Below the pieces are notes generated by a model that ran no database searches, was not told the origin of the DNA, and worked only from the letters and a program-made list of their open reading frames with translations. Shown piece after piece: positions 1-7,100 of a DNA stretch of 11,350 nucleotides. How positions within the stretch are numbered: position 1 is the stretch's first letter; each line of letters begins with the position of its first letter. The position numbers and the translations under genes are program-made. Origin of the DNA: Lachnospiraceae bacterium UBA1258 (GTDB lineage: Bacteria > Bacillota > Clostridia > Lachnospirales > Lachnospiraceae); NCBI GenBank assembly GCA_002308235.1, contig DBVS01000086.1, positions 223 to 11,572 of the forward strand, read 5' to 3'.

Positions 1-443
1 TCGATTTGGATTCCTGCCTCAGCTGCCTTCTCTACGGTAACAAGATCTCTGTGTTCATTCTTTCCGAATTTCTGATAGTGCGTATAGTAAGCAACCAGGT
101 TGTCACCGAAGCTTACCTGAAGATCTGCGTAGCAGGCCTTGTATACGTTAACATCAAATTCAGCGCTTGCTGCACGGCCTTCGAATACGCCAAACCTTAA
201 GAAGTGCTGAAGAAGTACTTCCCTGTTGTTACCAAGAATTGCAACAACCTCGGGATACAATGTTGCGTAGTATTCCGCATCAAACATGGAACGCAGAACG
301 TTTCTTTCCGATCTGGTCAGGTTTCTGTACTTGATCGCAGTTGTCTGGGTCTGCGATACAGGCTCCGCATAAGCGGGCATCGGAACGCTGACTACCATGG
401 ATGCGATCATTAACATTGATAAAACTTTTTTAAATCTGTTCAT
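1..443 (-). CDS. Exported surface protein with Y/F-rich tandem repeats (3' part outside window)
   Basis: The gene reads leftward from ATG at 443-441 and is open to the window edge, giving about 147 residues. A strong ribosome binding site (AAGGAGGAG on the minus strand, 447-455) lies 3-4 bases before the ATG and fixes the start. The N-terminus is a typical Sec signal peptide: MNRFKK, a hydrophobic stretch, then a likely signal peptidase cut after PAYA near residue 26. After a short linker come two tandem units of about 40 residues. The first begins FDAEYYATLYPEV and ends HFLRFGVFEGR; the second begins FDVNVYKACYADL and ends HYQKFGKNEHR. Repeats of this pattern are common in secreted and cell-surface proteins of Clostridia, where their function is not settled; they usually flank catalytic or adhesive domains. 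The remainder, which would define the function, lies outside the window. It is divergent from the sigma-factor operon and need not be related to it. Confidence 0.82.
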   Translation of the reverse strand, partial: MNRFKKVLSMLMIASMVVSVPMPAYAEPVSQTQTTAIKYRNLTRSERNVLRSMFDAEYYATLYPEVVAILGNNREVLLQHFLRFGVFEGRAASAEFDVNVYKACYADLQVSFGDNLVAYYTHYQKFGKNEHRDLVTVEKAAEAGIQI

Positions 444-660
444 TTTCTCCTCCTTAATCCCTTAATCGGGACATTTCTTTTTGCCGTTCTGATAGTTATA
501 CAGATGAGGTTGGCCGGAGGTTTTATTTTTTTAAAAAAATTTTTTTAATTTATCAAAAGGCCGGGAGCAAGCCGTAAAAGAACTGGTGCTTTAACTGCAG
601 ATTATGATATAATCTGTATAATTTCTTATTATTGAAATTGTTGAAGGATGCGCGATTTAA
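444..660. promoter_or_regulatory. Divergent intergenic region with T7-A7-T7 tract
   Basis: This region separates the leftward surface-protein gene from the rightward sigma-factor gene, so it should hold promoters for both. A run of exactly seven T, seven A and seven T lies at 526-546, followed by more A/T. Such tracts bend DNA and can act as UP elements. For the leftward gene the best -10 candidate is TATAAC (plus-strand 495-500), about 50 bases before the ATG, but no matching -35 hexamer is present, so that promoter is weakly supported. No ECF-type promoter (TGAAAC-like -35 with CGT-type -10) was found by eye for either gene. Confidence 0.45.
605..613 (+). promoter_or_regulatory. Extended -10 promoter for the sigma-factor operon
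   Basis: The sequence TGATATAAT is a perfect extended -10 element (TGn plus TATAAT) about 48 bases before the sigma-factor start codon. A second TATAAT occurs at 617-622. There is no good -35 hexamer at 16-18 bases, which is common for extended -10 promoters. It suggests transcription by the housekeeping sigma factor. Autoregulation by the encoded ECF factor is not visible here. Confidence 0.55.
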
Positions 661-1236
661 ATGACGGTTGCTGCTTTGGAACTTGCAGATGAAATCTTAT
701 ACAGCCGCTTCCTGAAAGAAAGGGATGAGTCGCTTTTCAGGGTGCTCCTTGAAAGGCACCGAAGCAGCCTCATTCTTTTTCTTAACGGAATTATACAGAG
801 CCTTGAGGACGCCGAAGAACTTATGATAGACAGCTTCGCTCTCATCGCTTCCGGTACGGTGCACTACGTACCCCGAAAGGACTGCAGTTTCAAGACCTGG
901 CTCTTCGCCATCGCCCGGAACAAAGCAAAAATGCTTCTTCGTAAGCGAAAATTCATCTTTACCGAATTAAGCGAAGACCTGGGTTCCGATACGGCGCTTC
1001 CCGAAAACGAACTCTTCGAGAAAGAAACCCGCAGACAGCTTTACCGGGCTCTCTCGGAAATAAACCCCGACTACAGGCAGGTGCTTTTTCTTACATATTT
1101 TGAAAACATGAAACCCGAAGAGATTGCCGGAGTCTTAAAGAAAAACAAAAAACAGGTTTACAACCTGACAGCCAGAGGGCGAGATGCCCTGAAGGCCGCA
1201 CTCGAAAGGAACGGATTTGAAAATGTTGAATACTGA
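661..1236 (+). CDS. ECF-type RNA polymerase sigma factor (sigma-70 family)
   Basis: This 191-residue protein has the two-domain layout and length of an ECF sigma factor, which directs RNA polymerase to a regulon, usually of envelope or stress genes. Sigma region 2 spans about residues 22-97: DESLFRVLLERH (22-33), DAEELMIDSF (50-59), the divergent equivalent of the family's DAEDLxQxxF, and FKTWLFAIARN (77-87), the hallmark FxxWLxxIARN. Region 4 spans about 127-180, with LSEINPDYRQVLFLTYFENM and the helix-turn-helix stretch KPEEIAGVLKKNKKQVYNLT. The start is fixed by an in-frame TAA directly upstream (658-660). The ribosome binding site AAGGA (644-648) is 12 bases away, rather far, which may mean modest translation. 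It overlaps the next gene by 14 bases, suggesting translational coupling with the membrane protein downstream, the usual place for an anti-sigma factor. The family is secure; the regulon is unknown. Confidence 0.9.
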   Translation: MTVAALELADEILYSRFLKERDESLFRVLLERHRSSLILFLNGIIQSLEDAEELMIDSFALIASGTVHYVPRKDCSFKTWLFAIARNKAKMLLRKRKFIFTELSEDLGSDTALPENELFEKETRRQLYRALSEINPDYRQVLFLTYFENMKPEEIAGVLKKNKKQVYNLTARGRDALKAALERNGFENVEY

Positions 1237-1552
1237 CCAGCAGCTTAAAACAATTATGGACCGTGCAAAAGTCATAAAGAAAAAACACGACGTCAAAGTG
1301 ACCATCGCTGTGGAAGCCGTTTCTTCCGCTCTCTGTCTTATCGTTCTTGCAGCGGTTACAGTACTGCTGCCGGGCTTTGACACAGGAAGCACAGCCGCCA
1401 CTCAGGTTCGCTACGGAAGCCTGATCCTCCGTTCCTCCTATATAGGATATGTTGTCATCGGTGCTCTGGCCTTTATCCTCGGCATTCTGATAACCCTTCT
1501 TTGTACACAGGTAAGGAAACTTAAGCTTGCCGAAGAATTAAAAGAGGATTGA
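1223..1552 (+). CDS. Small two-TM membrane protein, candidate sigma-factor regulator (paralogue A)
   Basis: No characterised family is recognised. The protein has 109 residues from ATG 1223; a TTG at 1217 would add two residues and is better spaced from the AAAGGA at 1205-1210, so either start is possible. The charged N-terminus (residues 1-26, with IMxR at 11-14 and a lysine cluster at 19-21) is followed by TM1 (about 27-49), an outside loop of about 25 residues containing RYGS (63-66), TM2 (about 73-94) and a short basic tail. Its position overlapping the sigma gene is where anti-sigma genes normally lie. However, the N-terminal cytoplasmic part is far too short for a zinc-binding anti-sigma domain (no HxxxCxxC motif). 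A clear paralogue lies at 3089-3433, sharing IMxR, YGS-x-x-L, GYV, F-x-LG and TL in register. It might be a non-classical anti-sigma factor, a PrsW substrate or a membrane scaffold; none of these is shown by sequence alone. Confidence 0.72.
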   Translation: MLNTDQQLKTIMDRAKVIKKKHDVKVTIAVEAVSSALCLIVLAAVTVLLPGFDTGSTAATQVRYGSLILRSSYIGYVVIGALAFILGILITLLCTQVRKLKLAEELKED

Positions 1553-1553
1553 C

Positions 1554-2354
1554 ATGTCAAGTACGTCTCTTTGGGAAGTTTTCGGAGTAATCCTTCAAAT
1601 CGTTGTTCTTCTGGTCGTGATCAGTTTTTCCGCAGGGCTCATAACCCGCGGGAAAAATGTTCTGCTTACCGTTTTTTTCACCTTTTCTCTGGTAAGCTGG
1701 CTGCTCAGCGACTTTTACTGGATTACCTACGATCTGCTTCGTCCCGGCACCCGTATGCCCCTTGCGGCAAATGAGCTTGGTGAATGCGCCTTGTCTCTTC
1801 TTATGGCTGCGGGTCTTTCCCCCTATATCAAAAAAGAAACCTCCCGTCCCCGATGGGAGGCTGTTTATGCGATTCTTTTTACCGTCGCCAATACGGCCCT
1901 TTGGATAGTCTGGTCCGGTGAATGGCTTCAGGATATTGTGTGCGGTCTTGCTTTGTGCGTTTTCACTTCTGTTGTTGCAATCATTTTAATACAGACAGAA
2001 ACCATCCCCCGGGTCGTTCGGGTGCTTTTGGTCCTTTCTTCCGTTTTGGTGCTCGTTTTCCAGACCGCCTGCACCTATATCAAAACCCCCCTTACGAAGG
2101 TTCTTGAGTATTCAAGTTATGTCCTTATGTACGCTTTTCTTGCGTACTTCATCATAAAAGCATTTATCCTCCACAGGTCCGGCGCCCGTACAAAGCCCTT
2201 CGTTCTGATGACCGCCGCTTTTTGCTGGGCCGAATTTAATCTGTACATGAGCCCGGGATGGATATACAGCGTTTCCCTTATGGTCTTTACCGTCACCATA
2301 CCCTTTATGTATCTGACGTTAAGAAGGGAGGTATATGCAGATGATATATGCTGA
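1554..2354 (+). CDS. Polytopic integral membrane protein, unknown family
   Basis: I do not recognise the family. The 266-residue protein is almost entirely hydrophobic helices, eight or nine by eye: about residues 10-30, 36-60, 76-92, 102-121, 128-147, 154-176, 184-206, 215-232 and 236-255. Loops are short and there is no soluble domain, so it is not a histidine kinase or an ABC subunit. A cluster of polar and aromatic residues lies in and after helix 2 (SDFYWITYD near 52-60). Tryptophan-rich segments near 117-124 and 225-236 could line a pocket. A ribosome binding site GAGGA (1544-1548) is 5 bases from the ATG, which begins one base after the stop of the two-TM gene. The 3' end overlaps the prsW-like gene by 14 bases. 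Its place between the candidate regulator and the intramembrane protease suggests a sensor or partner in the same membrane complex. That is inference from order only. Confidence 0.8.
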   Translation: MSSTSLWEVFGVILQIVVLLVVISFSAGLITRGKNVLLTVFFTFSLVSWLLSDFYWITYDLLRPGTRMPLAANELGECALSLLMAAGLSPYIKKETSRPRWEAVYAILFTVANTALWIVWSGEWLQDIVCGLALCVFTSVVAIILIQTETIPRVVRVLLVLSSVLVLVFQTACTYIKTPLTKVLEYSSYVLMYAFLAYFIIKAFILHRSGARTKPFVLMTAAFCWAEFNLYMSPGWIYSVSLMVFTVTIPFMYLTLRREVYADDIC

Positions 2355-2970
2355 AAACATCTTAATCTGTATAGCGGTTCCTCTCCTGGTGTCCCTGTTT
2401 TTCGTCACTAAAAGTGCCAAGCGGTTCGTAGGTGCTTTTCTTACGGGAATGGCCATCTGCCTGATCGGTGCCTACATAGGAGGCTTTATCGATATCACGG
2501 CCGCCATGCCCGAAGGCGAAACTTCAATCTTTCTCTCACCCATTATCGAAGAGATTATCAAGTTTCTGCCGATACTCTTCTATATGCTTATATTCCTGCC
2601 CGGCAACCGGGATCTCTTGCTTTTTGCCGTAGGTATCGGTGCGGGCTTTGCAACCTTTGAAAACTGCTGCTATATCCTCTCTTCCGGTGCAGACAGCCTG
2701 CCCTATGTCATGATCAGGGGCCTCGCCGTGGGAGTAATGCATATAGTCTGCACCTTCGTGCTTTCCATGGCGCTGGTGCTTTTACGAAATTTCAAAGTCA
2801 TTTCCTTTGCTGGTATTGTGGGAGCCCTGTCGCTCTCCATGTCATTCCACGGGCTTTATAACCTGTTGGTGTCGGAACCCGGGCTTTCTTCCTACATAGG
2901 TTATGCCATGCCGCTACTTTCTGCGGCGATCCTGTATCTGCCCTACAAACGATCCTTTAAAAATCTTTAA
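2341..2970 (+). CDS. prsW: PrsW-type intramembrane protease
   Basis: This is a 209-residue polytopic membrane protein with the conserved motifs of the PrsW family: PIIEEIIK (E70, E71, K74), GFATFEN (E107, N108), R126 with H134 in RGLAVGVMH, and HGLYN (H170, N174). In Bacillus subtilis PrsW cuts the anti-sigma factor RsiW to release SigW. The family is related to CPBP/Abi membrane proteases, whose glutamate and histidine residues form the active site. All expected glutamates and histidines are present here, so the enzyme should be active. The ATG at 2341 is chosen over the ATG at 2335 because GGGAGG (2326-2331) is only 3 bases from the latter and 9 from the former. It is the last gene before a terminator and shares an operon with an ECF sigma gene, which strengthens a role in regulated intramembrane proteolysis. 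The substrate is unknown; the two-TM proteins on either side are the obvious candidates. Confidence 0.87.
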   Translation: MIYAENILICIAVPLLVSLFFVTKSAKRFVGAFLTGMAICLIGAYIGGFIDITAAMPEGETSIFLSPIIEEIIKFLPILFYMLIFLPGNRDLLLFAVGIGAGFATFENCCYILSSGADSLPYVMIRGLAVGVMHIVCTFVLSMALVLLRNFKVISFAGIVGALSLSMSFHGLYNLLVSEPGLSSYIGYAMPLLSAAILYLPYKRSFKNL

Positions 2971-2983
2971 ACGAATACTTTCT

Positions 2984-3009
2984 GCCGCTCCGTTCGGGGC
3001 GGCTTTTTT
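2984..3009 (+). terminator. Intrinsic terminator after prsW
   Basis: An 8-bp stem (GCCGCTCC with GGGGCGGC, one G-U pair) closes a GTTC tetraloop and is followed directly by six T, then further T-rich sequence. It lies 14 bases after the prsW stop codon. It separates the locus into two transcription units, or lets only part of the transcripts read through into the second cluster. Confidence 0.88.
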
Positions 3010-3088
3010 GTTTGCAAAATTTTTTTTGTTTTTTGGTGAGTAAAAATTGAAAAACCTGCAATTAATAGGTGAGAAGGGAGATGCGCTT

Positions 3089-3433
3089 ATGAAATATTCA
3101 AAGGATGAAGCGGTTTCCGAAATAATGAAGCGAAGCCGCAACATAAGACATCAAAAACTTAAAAACACCGTACGTGCGCTGTCCGCAGCCGTTCTATTTA
3201 CCTTTGCGGCGGGCCTGGGCGCAGGAATTTACTACACCGACACCGGCGGGTACATGAACACGCGAACCAGTTACGGTTCCTTCCTGTTACCGGGATCTGC
3301 GGGCGGATATGTGCTGGCGGCGGTTGTTTCTTTCACCCTGGGAGTTGCCCTGACACTGTTCCTGATTTGGAAACAGAGAAAAAAGGGGGACGACCCCCGC
3401 AGAAACGCTTCGGAGGGTGACGATGAAAAGTAA
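3089..3433 (+). CDS. Small two-TM membrane protein (paralogue B)
   Basis: The protein has 114 residues from ATG 3089. An upstream in-frame TTG at 3047 is rejected as the start because AAGGGAG (3074-3080) lies 8 bases before the ATG and because this start matches the paralogue at 1223. It has a charged N-terminus (IMKR at 12-15), TM1 (about 27-48), an outside loop with RTSYGS (59-64), TM2 (about 73-94) and a long charged tail (KQRKKGDD onward, rich in Asp, Glu, Arg). Shared positions with paralogue A are in register across the whole length: IMxR, YGS, GYV, F-x-LG, TL. The acidic and basic tail of about 20 residues is longer than in A. The stop overlaps the ATG of the next gene by 11 bases, so it is translationally coupled to the serine protease lipoprotein. 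Family and function are not recognised. It may be a second regulator or substrate of the PrsW-like protease, or a partner of the downstream protease. Confidence 0.72.
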   Translation: MKYSKDEAVSEIMKRSRNIRHQKLKNTVRALSAAVLFTFAAGLGAGIYYTDTGGYMNTRTSYGSFLLPGSAGGYVLAAVVSFTLGVALTLFLIWKQRKKGDDPRRNASEGDDEK

Positions 3434-4145
3434 AAAACATTTGATTTTGATCTGCCTGCCGGCGATGATCCTTGCTTTTTCGGGATGTGCAGGCAGAAAC
3501 AACAGCGGGATCCCTCCTTCCGAAAAGAAGGACATCCAAGTTATGTCAACCTCATCCCCTGTTTTGATAACAACAGATACCTCGGGAATTCCCGAAGGTG
3601 CGGATATCGATGCTTTGGCTTCAAGCGTGTTTAAGCTTGAGGTATACGATTCCAAAGGCATTAAGACCGCCACAGGCACGGGCTTTGTCTACGGAGACCC
3701 GAAAGTCCTGACTACTTCCGCCCACGTAATCGTAAACATGGACTACATGAAAGTAACGCGTGATAACGGCGAAACCTTTAAGATAACCGCCAAGGCTTCC
3801 TACGCTGACAAGGATAAGGACATAGCGCTCTTTAAACTTCCGGCGGACCTGGACCTTCCGGCTCTGAAGCTTAAAGAAGGCACCCCGCCAAGGGGCACTC
3901 CCGTATTTACCCTCGGATCCCAGGCAGGTTTGACCAATCTTTTAACCACAGGTGTTGTCAGCGGAACCTGGAATGAATCGGACATTGATTACCTTCTTTT
4001 TACAGCTCCCGTTTCAGGGGGAAACAGCGGCGGCCCCGTTTTTGACTACGACGGAAACGTGGTCGCGGTTGTCATAGGAACCTATGAGAAGGCACAGAAT
4101 TTAAACATCGGATTAGTTGCAAATGAATTACCGGAAACGGAATAA
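3423..4145 (+). CDS. HtrA/trypsin-like serine protease lipoprotein without PDZ
   Basis: The 240-residue protein has a lipoprotein signal (basic start, hydrophobic core, lipobox FSGC with C22), so it should be lipid-anchored on the outer face of the membrane. After a Ser/Thr-rich linker of about 50 residues comes one chymotrypsin-fold domain of the HtrA type. The full triad is visible: H101 in TSAHVI, D133 in DKDIALFKL and S202 in GGNSGGPVF. GTGFVYGD before the histidine and GVVSG before the serine also fit the family. The protein stops about 38 residues after the serine, so it lacks the C-terminal PDZ domain of DegP/HtrA. It may therefore be a simpler, constitutive or differently regulated protease. 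ATG 3423 is preferred to GTG 3417 because GGAGG (3412-3416) is 6 bases upstream. It overlaps the two-TM gene and precedes the giant lipoprotein by 17 bases. Possible jobs are processing the giant protein or making a first cut in a PrsW substrate. Confidence 0.88.
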   Translation: MKSKKHLILICLPAMILAFSGCAGRNNSGIPPSEKKDIQVMSTSSPVLITTDTSGIPEGADIDALASSVFKLEVYDSKGIKTATGTGFVYGDPKVLTTSAHVIVNMDYMKVTRDNGETFKITAKASYADKDKDIALFKLPADLDLPALKLKEGTPPRGTPVFTLGSQAGLTNLLTTGVVSGTWNESDIDYLLFTAPVSGGNSGGPVFDYDGNVVAVVIGTYEKAQNLNIGLVANELPETE

Positions 4146-4162
4146 AATCTCGGAGAAAAAAC

Positions 4163-7100
4163 ATGAACTTTAGAAGAAAATTCAAAAAAATCGTAGCTGT
4201 ATTACTTGTGGCAGCCCAGGTTACAATGCTTTTCTCAGGCTGCGGCAAGGGCGGCGGAAGCATCTTTGACATCTTCAAAACAAGCTTTAAGGTAACCTTT
4301 GCTTTACCCGAAAATGCAACGGATTTTGAAGTAAGCGAGACAAAACTTCCCGAAGCCCTGAAAGTCAAAAAAGGAACCCTTATCGGCGCGCTGCCGGAAT
4401 CAAGCCGTACAAGCAGCGTATTCATGGGCTATTCCTACGACCCCGAAGGCCTTAACAAAGCCGACGAAAACACAGCCGTCAAAAAAGACCTGACTCTCTA
4501 CCCCGTCTTTGAGACCGCTGAAGGAATGACCAATGTCTTTGACATGAACTTCGTATCGGGCACGGACGTGAAATCGGATTATGCCATCGTGCTTTCCGCT
4601 TACGGCCTTTCCCAAAAGGAAGTCACGGAACTGATCAGGATCAAGGACCTGTCAAACGGCGATGAGAATGTTCCCTTCGTCATAGAGCAGGACGACAACA
4701 CGGTTCCCGGCGGACTTAACATTCCCGAAAAGGTCCTTCCCTACGTAAAGAACCTTATAAACGCCAACCGTACCGATCCGAAGACCGATCTGATGACGGG
4801 CCTTTATTCCATGGGGCTTGATTCGGATTCCGTCTACAAACTGATCCTTATATATGCTCCCGAAGAAAGAGACGCTTTCTTTGACGACTATGCGGTAAAG
4901 ACCGGTGATGCCGGCGCTGCCGCTACCCTGAAGGCCCAGGCCGCAGGTATCGGAACCCGTACCGAAAATGAATTAAAGGAACTCTACGGTCTTTCCGAAA
5001 AAGACAGTCTCGAAAGATACTGGCGCGAAGACATGGGCTATGATATCGAGAATGTACTGAAACTCTCCGATATCGTCAAAGCAAACTCGGTCTTCAGCGA
5101 AACCGTACGTTTCACCATCTACCCTTCCGAGGAAGGCTGGACGGAAGGCGACCTGTTCCAGGTTGAGATCCTTAATACCGAACGTCTGCGTTTTGTATTC
5201 GGCGATCAGATCTGCACAGAATACATCACTTACTATAACTTCACCGTAGGCTGCGAAGAAGTGAAGAACATGGCCGTGGACGACGGAGTGCTCTTTATTC
5301 CCCTTTCCGAAGTCAAGGGCGTCACTCTCGGAAGCATGTTTGAGATCACCGTTGACAAGGACGGCAATCAGAAGGCTGCGGAAAAAGAACGCAAGGGGAC
5401 ACTTACCTACAGCGGTGACAGGACTCTTTCCAAAGGGCTTGTCATAGCGGTTTACGACGGTACCCTCAATGAGGACAAGAGCGTCGACGGCGAAGTCGGA
5501 TACTTTGAAATCACCGAAGTCAAAGGAAACGGACAGTATTCCTATCAGGGCGCTGATTTCAGGGACGTTATCGCTCTCCCCGAGATCATTCCAGTTAAAT
5601 TCGCGACAGTCGGTGAAGATTCAACCGCGTTTATACCCGCGTCAGACCTTAAATTCGACAAGCGCATAGCCGAAGTCCTCGGCTTCGAAGGCGATGCGGT
5701 GATCGATAAAGGCGACTATCTTGCTTTTTACAACGGAACCTTCAACCTCGATAACGGCCTTGATTCCTCGGAAGGCATCGAGTTTAAAGGCTATGCGAAA
5801 GTAAATTCCGTAACGGAAGAAAAGGGAGGCTTCAAGGTATCCTTTACCGAAGCTCCCGCCGAAGAAGTGCTTTCTTCCGTCAACATGCATATGGATACCG
5901 GCACTGTCGCTCCCGAGATCACCAAAGTTGACCGTGAGGCCGTCAAGCAGGCAATGCTTGATGAGATTGAAAAAAGCAATCTCGTGGAAGAAGCAAGCGA
6001 TTATCTCTGCGACGCTCTTCTTTCCGACGAAGCGGATCTTGCGAAATACCAAAACAGAGACAAACTCGCCGAAATGAAGTTTAAGGATGCAAACGGCGGT
6101 GAACTTACCTTTGACGAAGTAAGAAAACTTGCCGGCGGCGGTGAGAAGGTCAAAGTCGACGATGTCAATGTATCATTTATACTCACCGGTGCTCTCCAGC
6201 ACTTTGAGGGCGAAGCGGGATTGCGAGCCGAAGTCACCGTTTCCTTAAAGATCACCATCTCCCTGGGTGAAGCGGGCAACATCGAGATCACCCCCATGGC
6301 TATCTTCGAGCAGGAAGTTCTCATAAGCCCCACCATAAGCGTAAAGGCTAAATGGGGATACTTGCTTGGCTTCATTCCTTATCTTGCTTATGTGGACATA
6401 GATCCTTCCTTCAAATGCGGTACCTATACCGGAATCGGACTGACCGTTACCATCATGACCAAGAGTAACGAAAATGACTCCGAATTCAGTGAAATGGCCA
6501 AGGAATACGAGGAAGGCACCGGCGGCAAGAACGAAGAAGAAAGAAAGAAATATCTTAACGGCCTGGTAAAGTCCGGCGAAACATTAAAGGGACTTGCCGA
6601 CATGAGAGAGGGCGGTGCCGGCGGCGAATGGTCGGGCGGCAAGAAGGACGACAAAAAGAAAGACGACAAGAAAGACGATAAAGATGACGACAAGCCGGGA
6701 CTCATGGAAAGCAAATCTCCCGGTGTTGGCGGTGATCTCCCCACCAAGTATTCAAACATGCTCGGTAACGATGCGGAGTACATCGACCTGGTAGAACAGG
6801 AAATCGGTACCTTTGCGACTCCCGTAGATCCTTTCCATATCGTGGAATTCAGTATCGGCGCATATCTGGTGGTTTCTTTTAAACTGAATGCAATGATCGG
6901 TACCGGCGTTTCTTACGAGAACGCCAAGATGTTCACCTACCACGTAAGAAAGTACGTATGCGTAAGGGGTGAAGATGAAAAGTACTCCGAGCAGGCAGAT
7001 CTTGCAACACCCCACTTCAGGGCTGACTTCTATGCCTTCGGTATGATCGGTATCAGGGCCGGCATCAGGATCGATGTCCGTCTGGGTATCATCAGCACCA

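Noticed and set aside
6..413. Two short plus-strand open frames at the left edge
   Set aside because: They lie opposite the signal peptide and repeats of the leftward surface protein, which has a strong ribosome binding site and a coherent translation.
444..660. Autoregulatory ECF promoter upstream of the sigma gene
   Set aside because: No TGAAAC-like -35 with a CGT-like -10 at proper spacing was found; the extended -10 element explains the region better.
3047..3088. TTG start giving 14 extra residues to the second two-TM protein
   Set aside because: The ribosome binding site at 3074-3080 fits the ATG at 3089, and the paralogue has no such extension.
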